DNA of 64,000 nt, taken from Leisingera daeponensis DSM 23529 (lineage in GTDB: Bacteria > Pseudomonadota > Alphaproteobacteria > Rhodobacterales > Rhodobacteraceae). Under the pieces are notes generated by a model. That model was not told the DNA's origin and did not search any database. It saw only the letters and a program-made list of their open reading frames with translations. Both the position numbers and the translations under genes were made by a program. Below, piece after piece: positions 43,156 through 51,962 of the stretch. Position 1 is the first letter of the stretch. The number at the start of each line of letters is the position of its first letter. The DNA lies in NCBI RefSeq assembly GCF_000473145.1, contig NZ_KI421500.1, positions 1,798,225 through 1,862,224 on the forward strand, given 5' to 3'.

Positions 43156-44985
43156 TTATTCGGCAGGTGCGCGCTCTGCGGCCTTTTCGCGCTGACCGTC
43201 GCGGAACAGCGCCTTGGCCAGCGAGATGCACATCAGGCCCATGACCATGGTGAAGGGCAGTGCGCCGATGATCATCGCGCTCTTCAGGGCCTCCATCGGG
43301 TCCGCGCCGCCATTGGTCTTGCCTGCAAACAGCAGGGTGCCGATCACGGCGGTCAGGATCAGGCCCCAAACGATCTTGTGCTTGTTGCCGATGTTCTGGT
43401 CGCCGCCGGACATGATGGTGTTCATCACCAGGATGCCGGAGTCCGCCGAGGTGACCAGGAAGGTCATGATCAGCACCACGCACATGATGGTGACGCCGGA
43501 CAGCAGGCTGCCGCTGATCATGCTTTGCAGGGTGACGAACAGCTTGGCTGTGTTCGAGGCGCCGATGATCGCGCCTTCGGCCGCGCCGTTCAGCTCCAGG
43601 TCGATGGCGGTGCCGCCCAGGATGGTCATCCAGGCAAAGCAGACCAGCGCCGGGGCGAGCACACAGCCGACGATGAATTCACGCACCGAGCGGCCGCGGG
43701 AAATGCGCGCCAGGAACAGGCCCACGAAGGGCGAGAAGGCGATCCACCAGGCCCAGTAGAATGTGGTCCAGCCTGCCTGCCAGCCGAACTGGCGCTGCGG
43801 CTCGCCCGCGGCATAGGCCGCCGACAGCACGTCGTCGGACAGGGCAGCAGCTTCACCTTCCAGACCGGACTTGAAGCCTTCGAAGGAGCCCCAGGCGTTG
43901 GTGGCACCGCCGCGCAGCGCATCGGCATAGGGGGCAGCCTCAGCCGGCAGCGCCGCCGAGAACTCAGCCGCGGATTGCGGGCCGAAAGCGCCAAAGCTCA
44001 GCGCCGTGAAGTTCAGGATGTAGTCCACAATGGCCGACGCGTAGGTGCTCATGGCGAACACGAAGGAGCCGAAAACCACAAAGACCAGCAGCAGGATGAT
44101 CGACAGGACCAGGTTCAGGTTCGACAGATACTTCACGCCGCGGCCGACGCCGGACACTGCCGAGATGATCGACAGGCCCATGATCGCGAACAGGCCGGCC
44201 AGCAGGCCAACGGTGCCCGGTGCAGGCGCGTCGCCGCTCATGTCCATCATCCATTCCATGCCGGTGATCGCGTAAAGGCCGTCCACGAACTGCGACACGC
44301 CGAAGCCGATGGTCACGGAGACGCCCAGGATGGTGGCGACAACGCCCAGCACGTCAACGACGTGGCCCAGGAAGCCGTTCATCAGCTTGCCGAACAGCGG
44401 CGTCAGCGCGGTGCGGATGGTCAGCGGCATGCCGCGGGTATAGGCGTAGTAGGCCAGCGACAGGCCGGTCACCACGTAGATCGCCCAGGCATGGAAGCCG
44501 TAATGCAAGAAGGTGTAGCGGAAGCCGGACTGGATGGCCTCCTCGCTGTTCGCTGCGACCTCCTGCGACAGCACCACCGGGTTGGAGCCCCATAGGCCCA
44601 GCGGCTCTGCGGTGGCGAACACCATCAGGCCGACGCCCAGACCGGCGCCGAACATCATCGAGAACCAGGAAAAGTCCGAGAATTCCTTCGGCTCGCCCGG
44701 GGCCCCCATGATCCGCTTACCGGTTTGCGGCAGCGCGGCGACCACAAACAGGAAAAAGGCAAAGAAGCCGACGATGATGATGTAAAAGGCGTTGAAGTCC
44801 TCCAGAATACGCCAGTTCAGGCTGCCCAGCACGCCGGTGGCGTTTGCCGGCCACACCAGGGCCCAGAGCACCAGCGCGACCATGATCCCCTTGCTGAGCA
44901 AGGCAATCTCGACGCTGTGCCCCTCGTAGAAGCCGCCGTTGGAGGTCTTGATCTCCAAATCGGTAAAAGGTTGCTTAATTGACAT
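43156..44985 (-). CDS. BCCT-family betaine/carnitine/choline transporter
   Basis: A 609-residue transporter with about twelve helices. The BCCT core is clear: WFSMMFGAGLGVGLMVFATAEP near residues 100-120, LHYGFHAWAIYV, and the signature tail of TM8-9 WAWWIAFSPFVGLFLARISRG. Family members import quaternary amines with sodium or protons. A non-membrane insertion of about 70 residues lies before that segment (near 310-385), longer than usual. The ATG has GGGAGG upstream. It is the last gene of the catabolic operon, so it probably imports its substrate. Confidence 0.93.
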   Translation of the reverse strand: MSIKQPFTDLEIKTSNGGFYEGHSVEIALLSKGIMVALVLWALVWPANATGVLGSLNWRILEDFNAFYIIIVGFFAFFLFVVAALPQTGKRIMGAPGEPKEFSDFSWFSMMFGAGLGVGLMVFATAEPLGLWGSNPVVLSQEVAANSEEAIQSGFRYTFLHYGFHAWAIYVVTGLSLAYYAYTRGMPLTIRTALTPLFGKLMNGFLGHVVDVLGVVATILGVSVTIGFGVSQFVDGLYAITGMEWMMDMSGDAPAPGTVGLLAGLFAIMGLSIISAVSGVGRGVKYLSNLNLVLSIILLLVFVVFGSFVFAMSTYASAIVDYILNFTALSFGAFGPQSAAEFSAALPAEAAPYADALRGGATNAWGSFEGFKSGLEGEAAALSDDVLSAAYAAGEPQRQFGWQAGWTTFYWAWWIAFSPFVGLFLARISRGRSVREFIVGCVLAPALVCFAWMTILGGTAIDLELNGAAEGAIIGASNTAKLFVTLQSMISGSLLSGVTIMCVVLIMTFLVTSADSGILVMNTIMSGGDQNIGNKHKIVWGLILTAVIGTLLFAGKTNGGADPMEALKSAMIIGALPFTMVMGLMCISLAKALFRDGQREKAAERAPAE

Positions 44986-45030
44986 GCGTTTCCTCCCGTT
45001 TCGCACGTGCCGCACCGGGGTGCGGAATGT

Positions 45031-45053
45031 CCGGCGGGGTGCGGCCCCGCCGG
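45031..45053. repeat. hairpin between the Ldh-family gene and the BCCT gene
   Basis: CCGGCGGGG pairs with CCCCGCCGG around a TGCGG loop; a smaller CCGCACC/GTGCGG hairpin is adjacent at about 45010-45025. There is no T-run, so read-through into the transporter gene is expected. Confidence 0.6.
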
Positions 45054-45062
45054 GGATTGGCG

Positions 45063-46073
45063 TCAGCCCAACAGAGCTTTGATCCTGGTCAGCGTTGCCA
45101 CGCTGACCGCGACGCCTTGGTCCCGGGCCTTGATCCGCTTGCCGCGGCGCCCGTCGCCCGGCAGATGTGCGCCAGGCTGTGCCCGCACCGCGCCCACGAT
45201 TCCGACCATTCCGGCACGAAATGTGTCATTCGAGGTTGCTGCGGGGTCGATTGCGATGAACATCTGGCCGGTTTTCGGCGGACCGCCCGCGGTGCCGGAG
45301 AACGGCGAGGCATTGATGCCCAGCGTTGCGCCGGTCAGCGCGGCGGCCATGATTTCGGTCAGCAGCGCCACCCCGACGCCCTTGTAGCCGCCCGACGGCG
45401 CCATCGAGCCCTTGAGGCCCGCGTCCGGGTCGGTGGTGGGGGTGCCGTCTGCATCCAGCGCCCAGCCCAGCGGGATCTCCCTGCCCTCGCGGGCGTGTTT
45501 CATCACTTCGCTTTTGGCGATGGTGCTGGCGCTTTGGTCGATCAGCAGCTCCGGCTCGCCGTCCTCGCCGGGCACCGCAACCGAAAACGGGTTGGTGCCG
45601 ACCACCGGCTTGCTGCCGCCCGAGGGGGCAATCGAGGCGGGCGCATTGGTGAAGCCCAAACCCACCAGCCCGGCGCGGGCCAGGCGGGCGGTGTGGTAGC
45701 CCAGCACGCCGCAGTTGTAGCTGTTGCGGATGGCCAGAACCGCGATGCCCTGCTCCCGCGCGGCCGGGATCAGCGCCTCAAAGCCTGCGTCGATGGCCGG
45801 ATGGGCGAAGCCGGTGGCCGCATCGACAGAAATGACACCGGGCCGGGGGCGGGTCAGCACCGGCGTGGCGTTGCCGTCCACCTTGCCGCACTGCACATGC
45901 TCGGCGTAGATCGGGATATAGGCGAGGCCATGGCTGGCCACCCCGTCCGCCTCGGTCGCAGCGGTGGCAGCCGCCAAGGGCCGCGCATTCGCCTCTGACG
46001 TGCCCGCCGCCACCAGGGCGCGGAACGACAGGTCTTCGATCTCAGCGAGGGTCAGGGTTTGGGTTTCAGTCAT
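45063..46073 (-). CDS. Ldh-family (malate/L-lactate dehydrogenase-like) oxidoreductase
   Basis: A 336-residue NAD(P)H-dependent enzyme of the type 2 malate/L-lactate dehydrogenase family (COG2055). Signatures are ADGVASHGLAYIP near 43-55 with the catalytic histidine, NAPASIAPSGGSKPVVGTNP near 142-161, and GYKGVGVALLTEIMA near 228-242. Family members reduce keto acids and cyclic imines such as delta-1-pyrroline-2-carboxylate; the latter would fit an imino-acid or proline-betaine route. The exact substrate is not shown by the sequence. Confidence 0.88.
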   Translation of the reverse strand: MTETQTLTLAEIEDLSFRALVAAGTSEANARPLAAATAATEADGVASHGLAYIPIYAEHVQCGKVDGNATPVLTRPRPGVISVDAATGFAHPAIDAGFEALIPAAREQGIAVLAIRNSYNCGVLGYHTARLARAGLVGLGFTNAPASIAPSGGSKPVVGTNPFSVAVPGEDGEPELLIDQSASTIAKSEVMKHAREGREIPLGWALDADGTPTTDPDAGLKGSMAPSGGYKGVGVALLTEIMAAALTGATLGINASPFSGTAGGPPKTGQMFIAIDPAATSNDTFRAGMVGIVGAVRAQPGAHLPGDGRRGKRIKARDQGVAVSVATLTRIKALLG

Positions 46074-46085
46074 CTCGGTGCCTTC

Positions 46086-46715
46086 TCAGTCGTTGTCCGA
46101 CAGCCCGGCGCCGGCGCCCAGCAGGCGCGACTCCTCGGTGGCCGGAGCGTAGGTTTTATGGGCAAAACGGTTGAGCGCGGCCCAGGCCGCCTCCTCCGGT
46201 TCGGCGCGGGTGCGGCCGGGGTCCGGGTTTGCCAGGCTGCCCGCGGCGCGGATGCTCAGGCGGGCGGCCGCGTCCGGCAGGGTGCCTTCGCTGTGCAGGG
46301 CGGCGCCGTCGGTGACAGCCTGGAAGCCCTCCCCCGCAACCGTGACGCAGGTGCCAAGCTGCCGTGCAGCCGTTGCGGCAAAGGGCAGGATCATCGCAGG
46401 CTGGGCAACCGGGCCGATGGCCATTGGCCTGTCCCGCAGCCGCGCCGCGCAGTCGGACAGCGCAGCGCCAGTTGCCAGCGGACAGAGCGGCGCGTCTGCC
46501 AGCCAGTCGCCCTCGATGCCTTGCGGGACGTGAGCCTGCAGCTCAGCTGCAAAGCCAGCCTCCAGCAGCCGGGCCAGCACCGCCGTGCCGTCCAGCCCCT
46601 GCGCGCACAGCCAGCGGGTGGCCTTCGCGGCTTCCTCGGCCAGGCCCCAGTCGTACCCTGCCCCGCGGGCGGCGCGTTTGGCGGTGGCTTCCACTTCGTT
46701 CAGCGCATAGCTCAT
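46086..46715 (-). CDS. DUF3726 domain-containing protein
   Basis: A 209-residue protein. The N-terminus (NEVEATAKRAARGAGYDWGL, then EEAAKATRWL) matches what I know of the DUF3726 family; no function is established. It has no signal peptide and no recognised catalytic motif. The ATG overlaps the stop of the 562-residue gene by four bases (ATGA), so the two are translationally coupled and likely interact. Confidence 0.78.
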   Translation of the reverse strand: MSYALNEVEATAKRAARGAGYDWGLAEEAAKATRWLCAQGLDGTAVLARLLEAGFAAELQAHVPQGIEGDWLADAPLCPLATGAALSDCAARLRDRPMAIGPVAQPAMILPFAATAARQLGTCVTVAGEGFQAVTDGAALHSEGTLPDAAARLSIRAAGSLANPDPGRTRAEPEEAAWAALNRFAHKTYAPATEESRLLGAGAGLSDND

Positions 46716-48400
46716 TGGTCTGCCTCCGGGTACACCCACAGATCCGCGTTGGCGGTGGTCAGATCCTCGGGATAAGGCGCGCCCGAATACATGCAGATCC
46801 GCACCCAGCGGTCGGAGCGCGGGTCGAAATGGGTGGCCCCGAAGAACGACAGCTTCGCCCGCAGCATGTCGACCGGCAGCACCCGGTCGCTGATGGTGTT
46901 GCTGCGGATTTCGCCGTAAGGGGCGGCTTGGCTCATCTGCGCCCGGCGCACCGTGTGCCGGTGTTCCGGGTGGCGCAGCAGGAAGGCCGCGACGGGCGCA
47001 TCGGCGTCCCAACCGGCCAGCGCGGCATGGGCCAAGGCTGCGTCACGGGCCGGCGCCAGCGGCTGTTCATAATTGGCGATGGGCTCGTCGAAGCGCTCGC
47101 CCATGCGCGGCTCCAGCTTCTCTTCCGAGACATACCAGGCGCGGGCGCAGTTCTCGCGGGCCGCCCAGTCCAGTTCCAGCGCCCAGCCAAAACTCTCTTT
47201 CAGCAGGCTGCGGACCTGAGAGACCGGCATTGCGCCATTGATGATGAAGGCGTCCTTGTTCGTATCGGCCATGCAGCCGGACAGACCGTCCACCAGGTCC
47301 GCATAGGGTTCCAGGATCAGCGAGGCCGCCAGTTCCTGCCCTTCGAGGCTCAGCGCCGTCCCGCTCCAGCGGATCAGGCGGTCCCAGGGGCGGTCAGTGC
47401 GCAGATCCTCCGCCGCCGCCCAGGCCGCCAGCTGGACGAGGTCCTTGCGCAGACTGGCCAGCTTTTCGAGCTGCACCGGATGTTGCGAGTGCCAGCGCGC
47501 GGCCGACAGCTCGCTCCGCCGCAGCATCCGGCGGAAGCAGGCGGCTTCCTCCGCGGTGGCCGTTTCGACCGAGCGCACCCGGGCAATCGCCTCTTCCCGC
47601 GCCATGATCCAGTTGTTGAACAGCACCGGGTGGTTGACGATGTAAGGCGCCATGCCGAGGCCGGTGGAATTGCCGATCCCCAGCCGCCGCGCGGTTTCGG
47701 GCGCCAGCGGCACGGCGTTTTCGCCGCCCTTGGCACGGGCCATGTGCTCCACCAGATCGCGGACGAAGACGCGGGTCAGGTAGACCGACAGCATCTCTGC
47801 CTGGAACGGCGCGCTGAGTTCGGGGCGGTCCGCGATGGCCTCCCGGTCAGCCGCGCCCAGCTTGCCGGAGCCGTAGACGGCAGTGGTGCGCATCAGGTAG
47901 CCGACGGCGTCCACCTGCGCCGGGTCCGGCTGCCGGCCTTGCGAAAGCGCATCGACAAAATGCGCCCACAGCCGCACCGAGCGGTTGGCGCGGGAAACAG
48001 ACAGGGATTTCTCGTTGACCCGGCCCGCCTCCTGGTAAGGCACGTTCTGCGACAGCCGCTCGATATCGGCATCCGCTGGAACCCCGTCGAACAGGGTGAA
48101 GGTCGCATCCCATGCGGTCGCGATCACCCGGTCCGAGCGCATTTCCGGCGGCAGGTCGTGGGCGAAGGCAATCAGGGAGTAGGTCCGCGCAGGGCCGGTG
48201 GCGGTATAGACAGCCGCGCCAACACCCTTGGCATCAATATCAAACTTCGGGCGCGCAAAGCTCCAGTTTTCCCGCGCCATGCGCCGTGTCAGCACCCGCA
48301 TAAAGCTGAGGCGGCACTGGTGCAGGGAGCCGAGGCGGCTGAGACGCATGACCTGCGCCGGATCCCGCCGTGATACCGTTGTCTGCGCGGTTCGTCCCAT
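46712..48400 (-). CDS. uncharacterised 562-residue protein of the catabolic operon
   Basis: Not recognised. The protein appears cytosolic, with no signal peptide or membrane helix. It is rich in helices in the middle (about 95-300) and has the stretches NSTGLGMAPYIVNHPVLFNN and ENCARAWYVSEEKLEPRMGE that look conserved or active-site-like. The N-terminus is basic (RRDPAQVMRLSRLGSLHQ). It lies 3 bases after the M19 gene and overlaps the DUF3726 gene, so it should act in the same pathway, perhaps as an enzyme subunit. Confidence 0.75.
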   Translation of the reverse strand: MGRTAQTTVSRRDPAQVMRLSRLGSLHQCRLSFMRVLTRRMARENWSFARPKFDIDAKGVGAAVYTATGPARTYSLIAFAHDLPPEMRSDRVIATAWDATFTLFDGVPADADIERLSQNVPYQEAGRVNEKSLSVSRANRSVRLWAHFVDALSQGRQPDPAQVDAVGYLMRTTAVYGSGKLGAADREAIADRPELSAPFQAEMLSVYLTRVFVRDLVEHMARAKGGENAVPLAPETARRLGIGNSTGLGMAPYIVNHPVLFNNWIMAREEAIARVRSVETATAEEAACFRRMLRRSELSAARWHSQHPVQLEKLASLRKDLVQLAAWAAAEDLRTDRPWDRLIRWSGTALSLEGQELAASLILEPYADLVDGLSGCMADTNKDAFIINGAMPVSQVRSLLKESFGWALELDWAARENCARAWYVSEEKLEPRMGERFDEPIANYEQPLAPARDAALAHAALAGWDADAPVAAFLLRHPEHRHTVRRAQMSQAAPYGEIRSNTISDRVLPVDMLRAKLSFFGATHFDPRSDRWVRICMYSGAPYPEDLTTANADLWVYPEADQ

Positions 48401-48403
48401 GAC

Positions 48404-49387
48404 CTATCCCTTTGGGCCAAAGTTTTCGGCGAAGAACCGGTACCAGTTCCCGCCCATGATGCCGCTGACCTCGTCATCGTTCATGCCCGTCGCGCGCAGG
48501 CCGTCCTCGATGTTTCCGAAGTCGCGGTTGTCCTTGAACCAGCCGGGCATTTCCGGGAAGCCCGGCGCGGCGGCTGATCCTTCGCCGTAGTCGATGTCCT
48601 TGGTCCAACGGCCGACCCGCATCCATTCCACCACACTGTCAGGCTGGTCCTGGCAAAGGTCGGTGCCGATGCCGAGATGCTCCACCCCGTATTTGTCGGC
48701 AGTGCGGGCAATCATTTCGCAGAAGCTTTGCAGGGTGCAGTCCGATTTATCCTTCAGGTGGTGCGGATAGACCGAGAAGCCCAGCATACCGCCATGGCCG
48801 GTGACCGCGCGGATCACATCGTCCTTCTTGTTGCGCAGGGCCGGCGACCATTCATGCGGGTTGGCATGGGTGATGGCGATGGGACGGGCGGAAATCTCCG
48901 CCGCCTGGATGGTGGAGCGGTCGGCGGAATGGCTCATGTCCACGACCAGACCCACCCGGTTCATCTCCTTGATCACCTGACGGCCCATGCGGGTGATGCC
49001 GGTGTCCTCAGCCTCGTAACAGCCGGTCGCGAGCAGCGACTGGTTGTTGTAGGTGAGCTGCATGAAGCGGGCGCCGAGGGTGTGCAGGATCTCGATCAGG
49101 CCGATGTCGTCCTCCATCGGCGAGGGGTTCTGGAAGCCGAAGAACACGGCGGTGCGGCCTGTTTCGCGGGCCCTGTCGATGTCGCTGGCCCACTGCCCCT
49201 TCATGATCAGGTCCGGGTGCTGCTCGAACCAGCGGTTCCACTTTTCGAAGTTCAGAACCGTCTCGCGGAAAGTCTCGTGATAGGCAATCGTGACATGGAT
49301 CGCGTCCACGCCGCCCTCGCGCAGCTGGCGGAAGATCTTTTCCGACCAGTTGGCATATTGCAGGCAGTCGATACGGTAGCCGGTCAT
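48404..49387 (-). CDS. M19 (renal dipeptidase)-family protein with altered metal site
   Basis: A 327-residue TIM-barrel protein of peptidase family M19. The later ligands are kept: H153 in VDMSHSA, H174 in AITHANPHE, D243 in GIGTDLCQ. But the first metal motif, DGHND in active enzymes, reads DCLQY here (His and Asp replaced at 9 and 11), and the bridging glutamate (VEGGH) is Q86 in GFQNPSP. At most one metal could be held in the usual way, so a plain dipeptidase role is doubtful. Related proteins occur near betaine catabolic genes in pseudomonads, as I recall. Confidence 0.85.
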   Translation of the reverse strand: MTGYRIDCLQYANWSEKIFRQLREGGVDAIHVTIAYHETFRETVLNFEKWNRWFEQHPDLIMKGQWASDIDRARETGRTAVFFGFQNPSPMEDDIGLIEILHTLGARFMQLTYNNQSLLATGCYEAEDTGITRMGRQVIKEMNRVGLVVDMSHSADRSTIQAAEISARPIAITHANPHEWSPALRNKKDDVIRAVTGHGGMLGFSVYPHHLKDKSDCTLQSFCEMIARTADKYGVEHLGIGTDLCQDQPDSVVEWMRVGRWTKDIDYGEGSAAAPGFPEMPGWFKDNRDFGNIEDGLRATGMNDDEVSGIMGGNWYRFFAENFGPKG

Positions 49388-49412
49388 TCAGGCACCTCGT
49401 TCAAGGATGGTC

Positions 49413-49470
49413 AGCGCCCGTCCGAAGGTTTGCGGGGGCAGGACGGGCGCTGTATCCGGCGTTTCGCCGG
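49413..49470. repeat. two hairpins between the aldehyde dehydrogenase and M19 genes
   Basis: AGCGCCCGTCC (49413-49423) pairs perfectly with GGACGGGCGCT (49441-49451) across 17 bases, and CCGGCG/CGCCGG with a TTT loop lies at 49456-49470. Both fall in the 112-base gap 49388-49499 inside the presumed operon. No T-run follows on the minus strand. Confidence 0.75.
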
Positions 49471-49499
49471 AAAAGTTCAGGCCGGGCGGCAGGCGGGCA

Positions 49500-50945
49500 T
49501 CAGACCGGCTGGCCGGCGCTGATGTAGGCGGTCTTGACGGTGGTGTAGAACTCCGCCGCCGCCTTGCCCTGCTCGCGCGGGCCATAAGAGCTGTCGCCGC
49601 GGCCGCCGAAGGGCACGTGGTAGTCGGTGCCTGCGGTCGGCAGGTTGACGGTGACCACACCGGTGCGCGCGTTGCGGCGGAAATGGGTGGCGCGGGCCAG
49701 CGACCGGGTGACAATGCCCGAGGTCAGGCCGAAGCGGGTGTCGTTCACCACCGCCAGCGCCTCGTCATAGCTGCCGGCCTTGATCACGCTGGTCAGCGGC
49801 GCGAACATTTCCTCGCGGTTGATGCGCATATCGTTGGTGGTGTTCAGGAACACGCCCGGGGACATGTAAAAGCCCTCGTGCGGCATTTCCAAACGCTGGC
49901 CGCCGCAGGCCAGCTCCGCGCCTTCGGATGTGCCAAGGTCAACATAGGCCAGGTTCTCGTTCAGCTGCTGCTCGCTGACCACTGGCCCCATCTGCACGCC
50001 CTCTTCCAGCGCGTGGCCCACTTTCATGGCCTGCGCCCCGGCGACAAGCTTGTCGACAAAGGCATCGTGAACGGCTGCGTGGACCACGAGCCGGGAGGAG
50101 GCAGTGCATTTCTGGCCGGTGCCGCCGAAGGCGCCGCCCAGCGCCAGGGTGACCGCCAGATCCAGATCGGCGTCGTCCATCACCGCCAGCGCGTTCTTGG
50201 AGCCCATCTCCATCTGCACCTTGGTCAGGTTCTGGATGGCGGCGGCGGCAATGCCCTTGCCCACCGGCACCGAGCCGGTGAAGGAGATCGCGTTCACCTT
50301 GGGGCTTTCGGCAAGGCGCTGGCCGATCGAGCGGCCGGACCCCATGACCAGCGAAAACAGGCCCTTGGGGATGTCTTGCTTGGCGATGATTTCGGTCAAA
50401 GCCACGGCAGAGGCCGGAGTGATGTTCGCGGGCTTCCAGACCACTGCGTTGCCGTAGCAGAGCGCCGGCGCGATTTTCCACGAAGCGGTCGCGGTGGGGA
50501 AATTCCAGGGGGAGATGATGGCGACCACGCCCACCGCCTCGCGGCGCACGTCCACCTCGATGCCCGGGCGCACGGAATCGGCGTTCTCCCCGATCTGGCG
50601 CAGGCATTCCGCGGCGTAGTAGGTGAAGAACTGGCCGGCCCTGAAGACTTCGCCCTTGCCCTCGGCCAGCGGCTTGCCTTCTTCACGGCTCAGCAGCGTG
50701 CCCAGTTCCTCAGCGCGGGCCATCAGCTCGTTGCCAATGTTCATCAGCACCGCCTGCTTGCGCTCCAGCCCGTAGGCAGCCCATTCGCGCTGCGCGATCT
50801 GCGCCTGATCCAGCGTGGCGTCCAGCTGATCGGCGCTGGCCTGGGCAAACATGCCGACCAGATCGCTCAGATCCGACGGATTGCGGTTTTCGATTTCGCT
50901 TTCGCCCGCCAGCCATTCGCCGGCAATCAGGTTCAGTTTGGTCAC
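49500..50945 (-). CDS. aldehyde dehydrogenase, 2-oxoglutarate-semialdehyde dehydrogenase-like
   Basis: A 481-residue NAD(P)-dependent aldehyde dehydrogenase. The catalytic cysteine is C280 in GGTGQKCTASS, the general-base glutamate is E246 in QMEMGSKN, and the nucleotide motif FTGSVPVGKG is at 222-231. The ending GGRGDSSYGPREQGKAAAEF resembles 2,5-dioxopentanoate (2-oxoglutarate semialdehyde) dehydrogenases of hydroxyproline and sugar-acid catabolism. The GTG at 50945 gives the family-length N-terminus. It is the first gene of the operon and divergent from a LysR regulator. Confidence 0.9.
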   Translation of the reverse strand: MTKLNLIAGEWLAGESEIENRNPSDLSDLVGMFAQASADQLDATLDQAQIAQREWAAYGLERKQAVLMNIGNELMARAEELGTLLSREEGKPLAEGKGEVFRAGQFFTYYAAECLRQIGENADSVRPGIEVDVRREAVGVVAIISPWNFPTATASWKIAPALCYGNAVVWKPANITPASAVALTEIIAKQDIPKGLFSLVMGSGRSIGQRLAESPKVNAISFTGSVPVGKGIAAAAIQNLTKVQMEMGSKNALAVMDDADLDLAVTLALGGAFGGTGQKCTASSRLVVHAAVHDAFVDKLVAGAQAMKVGHALEEGVQMGPVVSEQQLNENLAYVDLGTSEGAELACGGQRLEMPHEGFYMSPGVFLNTTNDMRINREEMFAPLTSVIKAGSYDEALAVVNDTRFGLTSGIVTRSLARATHFRRNARTGVVTVNLPTAGTDYHVPFGGRGDSSYGPREQGKAAAEFYTTVKTAYISAGQPV

Positions 50946-51003
50946 AGAGAAGCCCCAGATGCTGAAATTCAGGTTTGCAGCAGGATGGACTTCGGCCCCA
51001 GCA

Positions 51004-51025
51004 TCAGTCAAACTCAATAAACTGA
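51004..51025. promoter_or_regulatory. possible LysR operator in the divergent gap
   Basis: TCAGT (51004-51008) and ACTGA (51021-51025) form an inverted repeat with a 12-base AT-rich centre, in the 105-base gap between the aldehyde dehydrogenase and lysR-type genes. This fits the T-N11-A dyads bound by LysR proteins. Confidence 0.45.
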
Positions 51026-51050
51026 ACGCAATTTCAACAATCCTGAAGCC

Positions 51051-51938
51051 ATGGCCCTGAAGATCGAAATGCTGCGCGCCTTTTGCACCGTGGCGCAGAC
51101 CGGAAACCTGTCGGAGGCCGCCAACCGGCTGGGCCGCACGCAGTCAGCTGTTTCCATGACCCTCAAGCAGATGGAGGATCATCTGGGCAAGAAGCTGTTC
51201 GAGGGCGAGCGCAAGAACCAGCTGTCGCCGCTGGGGGAGCAAGTCTTTGAACTGGCGCAGAAACAGGTGCGCCGCTTTGATCAGACGGTGCAGAGCATCG
51301 AAATGGCGGCGGAGGCGACCCACGGGTTGATCCGCATCGTGTCGGTGCCCTCGGTGGCGGCACTGGTGTTCCCGCCGGTGCTGGAGCATATGACCGCCCG
51401 CTTCCCGGGCCTGAAGGTGGAGCTGCGCGACACCGACACCCAGCAGGTTCTGGACGCCCTGGCCGAGGGCAAGGCGGATATCGGTATCGCGTCCGGCTAT
51501 CATCCGCTGAACGGGGTCAAGGCTGTGCCGCTGTTCGAGGACCGGTTCGGCCTGGTCTGCTCCGCCGATCACCCGCTTCTGCGGCAGGAGCGGCCGCCAT
51601 CGATTGCCGAGGTTACCGGACCCGGCTTTGTCCGCAACGCCCTGTGCGGCCTGATCCGCAACGAACGCTTCGTCGCGGCCAGCAGCGCCGCCGATGTGAC
51701 GATCCACAACACCCATTCGCTGATCACCATGGTGCGGACCGGCAAATGGGTGACCGTGCTGCCGCAGACCGTGGCCCGGTTCATGCCGGAAACCACCGCC
51801 TTCCGCGCCATTGCCGATCTGCCGGACAAGCGGGAGGTCTACCTCTACCAGCGCGAACGCTCCCGGTTTGCGGCCCTGACGGAGGAATGCAGCCGGTTCA
51901 TCCAGTCCTGCGACCTGTCACCGGATCAGCCGGGGTAA
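51051..51938 (+). CDS. LysR-family transcriptional regulator
   Basis: A 295-residue LTTR. The HTH is GNLSEAANRLGRTQSAVSMT (residues 18-37), followed by the linker helix and a two-lobed effector domain (LRIVSVPSV-like start GLIRIVSVPSVAALVFPPVL). It is divergent from the aldehyde dehydrogenase operon and is its likely regulator; the inducer is unknown but should be the pathway substrate or an intermediate. The gene downstream is convergent. Confidence 0.92.
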   Translation: MALKIEMLRAFCTVAQTGNLSEAANRLGRTQSAVSMTLKQMEDHLGKKLFEGERKNQLSPLGEQVFELAQKQVRRFDQTVQSIEMAAEATHGLIRIVSVPSVAALVFPPVLEHMTARFPGLKVELRDTDTQQVLDALAEGKADIGIASGYHPLNGVKAVPLFEDRFGLVCSADHPLLRQERPPSIAEVTGPGFVRNALCGLIRNERFVAASSAADVTIHNTHSLITMVRTGKWVTVLPQTVARFMPETTAFRAIADLPDKREVYLYQRERSRFAALTEECSRFIQSCDLSPDQPG

Positions 51939-51962
51939 CCGCGCGCCTGCGCCCGCCGCCGT

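Noticed and set aside
46364..48373. A 669-codon open frame antisense to the 562-residue gene
   Set aside because: The minus-strand frame has overlapping starts and stops with its neighbours and ribosome sites; the plus frame does not.
48404..49387. A normal zinc dipeptidase
   Set aside because: Key metal residues are missing, so only family membership is claimed.
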